7,825 bases of DNA from an uncultured Methylococcaceae bacterium. Its GTDB lineage: Bacteria > Pseudomonadota > Gammaproteobacteria > Methylococcales > Methylomonadaceae. Numbering within the stretch: the first letter of the stretch is position 1; the number at the start of each line of letters is the position of its first letter. The notes under the pieces were generated by a model. That model ran no database searches. It had not been told where the DNA came from and saw only the letters and a program-made list of their open reading frames with translations. The translations under genes and the position numbers were made by a program. Where the stretch lies: assembly GCA_903873045.1 (NCBI GenBank), contig CAIQND010000726.1, positions 1-7,825 of the forward strand. The letters are read 5' to 3'. Positions 4,646-7,825 of this stretch are shown one piece after another.

Positions 4646-6382
4646 GTGGAGCTAAGCGGAGCACAAATCCTGGTTCAAAGTCTTATAGACGAGGGCGTAG
4701 AATATATTTTTGGCTATCCTGGCGGAGCCGTGTTGCATTTATATGACGCACTATTCCAGCAAGATGAACTTAAACACATCCTGGTTCGGCATGAACAAGG
4801 CGCAACCCATGCGGCTGACGGTTATGCAAGAGCCACCGGAAAACCAGGCGTGGTATTGGTCACTTCGGGTCCGGGTGCCACCAATGCAGTCACCGGCATT
4901 GCTACCGCTTATATGGATTCAATCCCCATGGTTATCATCTCCGGTCAGGTATCACTACCCGTCATTGGTAGCGATGCTTTCCAGGAAGTCGATATGATTG
5001 GTATAACCCGACCCTGTGTTAAGCATAATTTTTTAGTCAAGGATGTCACTAAATTAGCCGAAACCATTAAAAAGGCATTTTATGTTGCCACAACGGGGCG
5101 TCCTGGCCCTGTCGTCATTGATGTACCTAAAGACATAACTGCTCCGCACATTAAAGTACCTTATAAATACCCAGAAAAAGTGTCTATCCGCTCTTATAAT
5201 CCGGTCGTTACCGGTCATAAAGGACAAATTAAAAAGGCGGTTGATTTATTGTTAAGCGCACAAAAACCCATCATTTATTCAGGTGGCGGTGTCGTTTTAG
5301 GTGAAGCCAGTAAAGAATTGATTGAATTTACCCACACACTGGGCTATCCGATTACCAATACCTTAATGGGTTTAGGCTCTTATCCTGCCACTGACAAGCA
5401 ATTTATCGGTATGCTGGGCATGCACGGCACTTACGAAGCCAACATGGCGATGCACGAAAGCGATGTCATTATTGCTATCGGTGCGCGTTTTGATGATCGC
5501 GTCACGGGCAAACTGGATTTATTTTGCCCACATGCAAAAATCATTCATATTGATGTTGATCCGGCCTCTATTTCCAAAACCGTAAAAGTCGACATTCCTA
5601 TTGTGGGTGACGTTAAACCGGTATTGGAACAAATGCTGGAACTCATCAGAGAAAGCCAAAAGAAGCCCGATGGAATAGCCATGGAGCATTGGTGGAACCA
5701 AATCAGACAATGGCAAGCCGTTAATTGCCTCGAATTTGACCGTCAAAGCCCGTTGATTAAACCGCAATATGTGATTGAGCAACTGCATGAAGTAACTAAA
5801 GGCGATGCTTATGTCACTTCAGACGTAGGCCAGCATCAGATGTGGGTGGCCCAATACTATCCTTTCAACAAACCGCGTCGCTGGATAAATTCAGGCGGAC
5901 TGGGTACGATGGGCTTTGGCTTGCCGGCCGCCATCGGTGTTAAATTGGCATTTCCTGACGAGAATGTCGCCTGTGTAACTGGTGATGCCAGTATTCAGAT
6001 GTGCATACAGGAATTATCGACCGCTTTGCAATATAACACGCCAATAAAAATCATTAACCTGAACAATCGCTATATGGGCATGGTTAGACAATGGCAGGAA
6101 TTTTCTTACCAAAGCCGTTATTCGCATTCCTACATGGATACGATTCCGGAATTTGTTAAACTGGCAGAAGCTTATGGTCATGTCGGTATGCGTATAGACA
6201 AGCCCGAAGAAGTCAGGCCGGCACTGGAAGCCGCTTTTGCCATGAAAGATCGTACCGTATTTTTGGACATCATGACCGATCAAACTGAAAATGTTTACCC
6301 CATGATTGAAGCGGGTAAAGGTCATCATGAAATGAAATTAAGAGTCGCCACCGGCACATCGACAGACAGGGAGTTAGCTTAA
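4646..6382 (+). CDS. ilvI: Acetolactate synthase, large (catalytic) subunit
   Basis: This thiamine-diphosphate enzyme condenses two pyruvates to 2-acetolactate (toward valine and leucine), or pyruvate with 2-ketobutyrate (toward isoleucine), in the cytoplasm. At 578 aa it has the normal size of the biosynthetic family. The N-terminal PYR domain has the catalytic glutamate E50 in RHEQGATHAADGYARA and the FGYPGGAVL start. The central FAD/transhydrogenase-type domain (about 190-340) includes IGARFDDRVTGKL. The C-terminal domain has the cofactor motif GDASIQM (446-452) ending in NLNN (471-474); its third residue is Ala rather than the usual Gly. The start is GTG, chosen because a GAGG Shine-Dalgarno (4635-4638) lies 7 nt upstream and MELSGAQ is the usual family start. 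It is followed with no gap by its small subunit gene. The name ilvB is also used for this gene; I chose ilvI because the partner is of IlvH size. Confidence 0.96.
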   Translation: MELSGAQILVQSLIDEGVEYIFGYPGGAVLHLYDALFQQDELKHILVRHEQGATHAADGYARATGKPGVVLVTSGPGATNAVTGIATAYMDSIPMVIISGQVSLPVIGSDAFQEVDMIGITRPCVKHNFLVKDVTKLAETIKKAFYVATTGRPGPVVIDVPKDITAPHIKVPYKYPEKVSIRSYNPVVTGHKGQIKKAVDLLLSAQKPIIYSGGGVVLGEASKELIEFTHTLGYPITNTLMGLGSYPATDKQFIGMLGMHGTYEANMAMHESDVIIAIGARFDDRVTGKLDLFCPHAKIIHIDVDPASISKTVKVDIPIVGDVKPVLEQMLELIRESQKKPDGIAMEHWWNQIRQWQAVNCLEFDRQSPLIKPQYVIEQLHEVTKGDAYVTSDVGQHQMWVAQYYPFNKPRRWINSGGLGTMGFGLPAAIGVKLAFPDENVACVTGDASIQMCIQELSTALQYNTPIKIINLNNRYMGMVRQWQEFSYQSRYSHSYMDTIPEFVKLAEAYGHVGMRIDKPEEVRPALEAAFAMKDRTVFLDIMTDQTENVYPMIEAGKGHHEMKLRVATGTSTDRELA

Positions 6383-6877
6383 ATGAGACACATTATTTCT
6401 ATTTTAATGGAAAATGAATCCGGTGCTTTATCACGTGTAGCTGGCTTGTTTTCAGCGCGTGGCTACAACATTGAGTCACTGACCGTAGCACCAACCGAAG
6501 ATCCCAGCCTGTCAAGAATGACTTTGGTTACCCGTGGCAGTGAAGAAATCATTGAGCAAATCACCAAACAACTTAACAAGTTAATTGACGTGGTTAAGCT
6601 GATTGATTTAGCAGAATCTTTTCACATTGAACGCGAACTGATGATGGTCAAAATCAAAACCACCACCGGGGAAATGCGCGATGAAGTCAGAAGCATGGCG
6701 GACATATTTCGCGGCAAGATTATTGATGTGACGCCAACCACCTACATTGTTGAAATGACCGGCCCCTCGGAAAAACTTGATGCTTTTCTGGCAGCCATAG
6801 ACCCTGACTCCGTTATTGAAGCCGTTCGTTCAGGGCCTACCGGCATATCCAGAGGCGAGAAAGGCTTACATTTATAA
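6383..6877 (+). CDS. ilvH: Acetolactate synthase, small (regulatory) subunit
   Basis: The 164-aa subunit binds the catalytic subunit, raises its activity and gives feedback inhibition by valine. An N-terminal ACT domain (about 2-80) contains NESGALSRVAGLFSARGYNI. G14 and N29, positions where changes in E. coli IlvH relieve valine inhibition, are both present, so feedback control should be intact. The C-terminal domain (about 85-160) has the typical FRGKIIDVTPTTYIVEMTG and a final RSGPTGISRGEKG. The length matches E. coli IlvH (163 aa) rather than the short IlvN. The ATG directly follows the large-subunit stop codon, with AGGGAG (6368-6373) 9 nt upstream as Shine-Dalgarno, so the two subunits are made from one transcript. 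It is also called ilvN in many genomes. Confidence 0.96.
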   Translation: MRHIISILMENESGALSRVAGLFSARGYNIESLTVAPTEDPSLSRMTLVTRGSEEIIEQITKQLNKLIDVVKLIDLAESFHIERELMMVKIKTTTGEMRDEVRSMADIFRGKIIDVTPTTYIVEMTGPSEKLDAFLAAIDPDSVIEAVRSGPTGISRGEKGLHL

Positions 6878-6892
6878 CGTAGGTTCAAGGAC

Positions 6893-6914
6893 AAAGGTAC
6901 ACTCCTGTACCTTT
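6893..6914 (+). terminator. Stem-loop with T-rich tail between ilvH and ilvC
   Basis: AAAGGTAC (6893-6900) and GTACCTTT (6907-6914) form a perfect 8-bp stem around ACTCCT, followed by AATCTATTTTTATTTA. The shape is that of an intrinsic terminator with a modest stem and an imperfect T-run. Between two genes of one pathway it more likely works as a partial terminator or an RNA-processing hairpin that sets ilvC levels apart from the synthase genes. Confidence 0.5.
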
Positions 6915-6958
6915 AATCTATTTTTATTTACTTTACACCCAGAAAAACAGGAAAAACC

Positions 6959-7825
6959 ATGCAAGTTTATTACGACAAAGATGCCGACATCTCTATCATC
7001 AAGGCTAAAAAAGTAGCCATCATCGGATACGGCTCACAAGGTCATGCCCACGCCCTTAACTTAAAAGAATCCGGTGTTGATGTTGTCGTTGGCTTACGTG
7101 CAGGATCACCTTCAGTCGCTAAAGCCGAAGCACATGGCTTAACCGTTCAGGACGTAGCCAAAGCCGTTGCCGGTGCAGACGTTGTCATGATATTGACACC
7201 TGATGAATTTCAATCAACCTTGTACAAAAACGAAATTGAACCCAACATTAAACAAGGCGCAGTCCTAGCTTTCGCACACGGTTTTGCAATTCTATTCAAC
7301 CAAGTTGTGCCTAGGGCCGATTTAGATGTCATCATGATTGCGCCAAAAGCGCCAGGCCACACCGTGCGCTCTGAATTTGTTCGCGGCGGCGGCGTTCCCG
7401 ATTTAATTGCTATCCATCAAGATGCGTCAGGCACAGCGAAATCAATTTGTTTAGCGTATGCTTCTGCTATCGGTGGCGGTCGCTCAGGCATTATCGAAAC
7501 GACTTTCCGTGACGAATGTGAAACCGATTTATTCGGCGAACAAGCCGTTTTATGTGGCGGCGCAGTTGAACTCGTAAAAATGGGTTTTGAAACTCTGGTT
7601 GAAGCGGGTTACGCACCAGAAATGGCGTATTTTGAATGTTTACACGAATTAAAATTGATTGTTGATTTAATGTTTGAAGGCGGTATCGCCAACATGAACT
7701 ACTCCATTTCCAACAATGCAGAGTATGGCGAATATGTAACCGGCCCAAAAGTAATCAACGAAGAAAGTCGCTATGCGATGCGTGAAGCCTTACAGAACAT
7801 CCAAAATGGCCAATATGCAAAGAAA
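6959..7825 (+). CDS. ilvC: Ketol-acid reductoisomerase (class I), 3' end outside the window
   Basis: The enzyme isomerises and reduces acetolactate or acetohydroxybutyrate with NADPH and Mg2+, the second shared step of branched-chain amino acid synthesis. The visible 289 residues include the Rossmann NADPH motif GYGSQG (23-28), with R47, S50 and S52 in the loop typical of NADPH preference, the catalytic H107 (AHGF), and the metal ligands D190, E194 (DLFGE), E226 and E230 (ECLHE). The substrate-binding serine S251 is present (NYSISNNAEYG). The numbering agrees with class I enzymes of about 338 aa, so roughly 50 residues are missing past the window end; no stop codon is reached. AGGA (6949-6952) lies 6 nt before the ATG. 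The segment GFAILFNQ replaces the common GFNIHF/YNQ, a mild oddity. It is the third gene of the operon, 81 nt after ilvH. Confidence 0.97.
   Translation, partial: MQVYYDKDADISIIKAKKVAIIGYGSQGHAHALNLKESGVDVVVGLRAGSPSVAKAEAHGLTVQDVAKAVAGADVVMILTPDEFQSTLYKNEIEPNIKQGAVLAFAHGFAILFNQVVPRADLDVIMIAPKAPGHTVRSEFVRGGGVPDLIAIHQDASGTAKSICLAYASAIGGGRSGIIETTFRDECETDLFGEQAVLCGGAVELVKMGFETLVEAGYAPEMAYFECLHELKLIVDLMFEGGIANMNYSISNNAEYGEYVTGPKVINEESRYAMREALQNIQNGQYAKK

Noticed and set aside
6014..6328. 104-aa open frame on the - strand inside acetolactate synthase
   Set aside because: It is antisense to the highly conserved cofactor-binding region of a certain gene.
6816..7016. 66-aa + strand open frame spanning ilvH, the hairpin and ilvC
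   Set aside because: It overlaps two certain genes in another frame and crosses the intergenic hairpin.
1..7825. CRISPR array, tRNA, rRNA or integrase/transposase gene
   Set aside because: I saw no regularly spaced repeats, no tRNA cloverleaf or CCA-end pattern, no rRNA-like sequence, and no recombinase motifs in any frame.

Overview
The window looks like a chromosomal stretch of a non-enteric gammaproteobacterium. PrmC, acetolactate synthase and ketol-acid reductoisomerase all read like gammaproteobacterial proteins, and the large subunit-small subunit-ilvC operon order fits. A methanotroph-like (Methylococcales) host is my best guess from gene content and a CCCACGC-type palindromic repeat, but that is an impression, not a proof. 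All supported genes are on the + strand.

Layout. (1) Positions 1-154 hold the last codons of prfA (release factor 1). The recognisable RF1 sequence starts only near position 44, right after an imperfect 29-nt palindrome (11-39). (2) Positions 155-475 are a gap with a stem-loop and two doubtful overlapping mini-ORFs. (3) Positions 476-2813 carry a two-gene, A/T-rich cassette with an 8-nt gene overlap. The first gene ends in a domain I read as diadenylate-cyclase-like (DAC/DisA_N fold) behind an unrecognised, probably sensory N-terminal half. The second encodes a largely helical 439-aa protein I do not recognise. (4) Positions 2814-3052 are a repeat-bearing spacer with a probable promoter. (5) Positions 3053-4333 hold prmC, the methyltransferase that acts on release factors, and a small JAMM-type metalloprotease gene. 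(6) Positions 4334-4645 are a leader region. (7) From 4646 to the window end runs a branched-chain amino acid operon: acetolactate synthase large subunit, its small regulatory subunit, and ilvC, which is cut by the window edge.

How the genes work together. The three ilv products catalyse the first two shared steps of valine, leucine and isoleucine synthesis. PrmC methylates the GGQ glutamine of RF1 and RF2, so prfA and prmC are normally close neighbours; here they are pushed about 2.9 kb apart by the cassette. The cassette is the interesting part. A possible cyclic-dinucleotide synthase paired with an unknown protein, placed between housekeeping genes, has the architecture of a nucleotide-signalling conflict (antiphage-type) system. 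Neither the enzymatic product nor a defence role can be shown from sequence alone.
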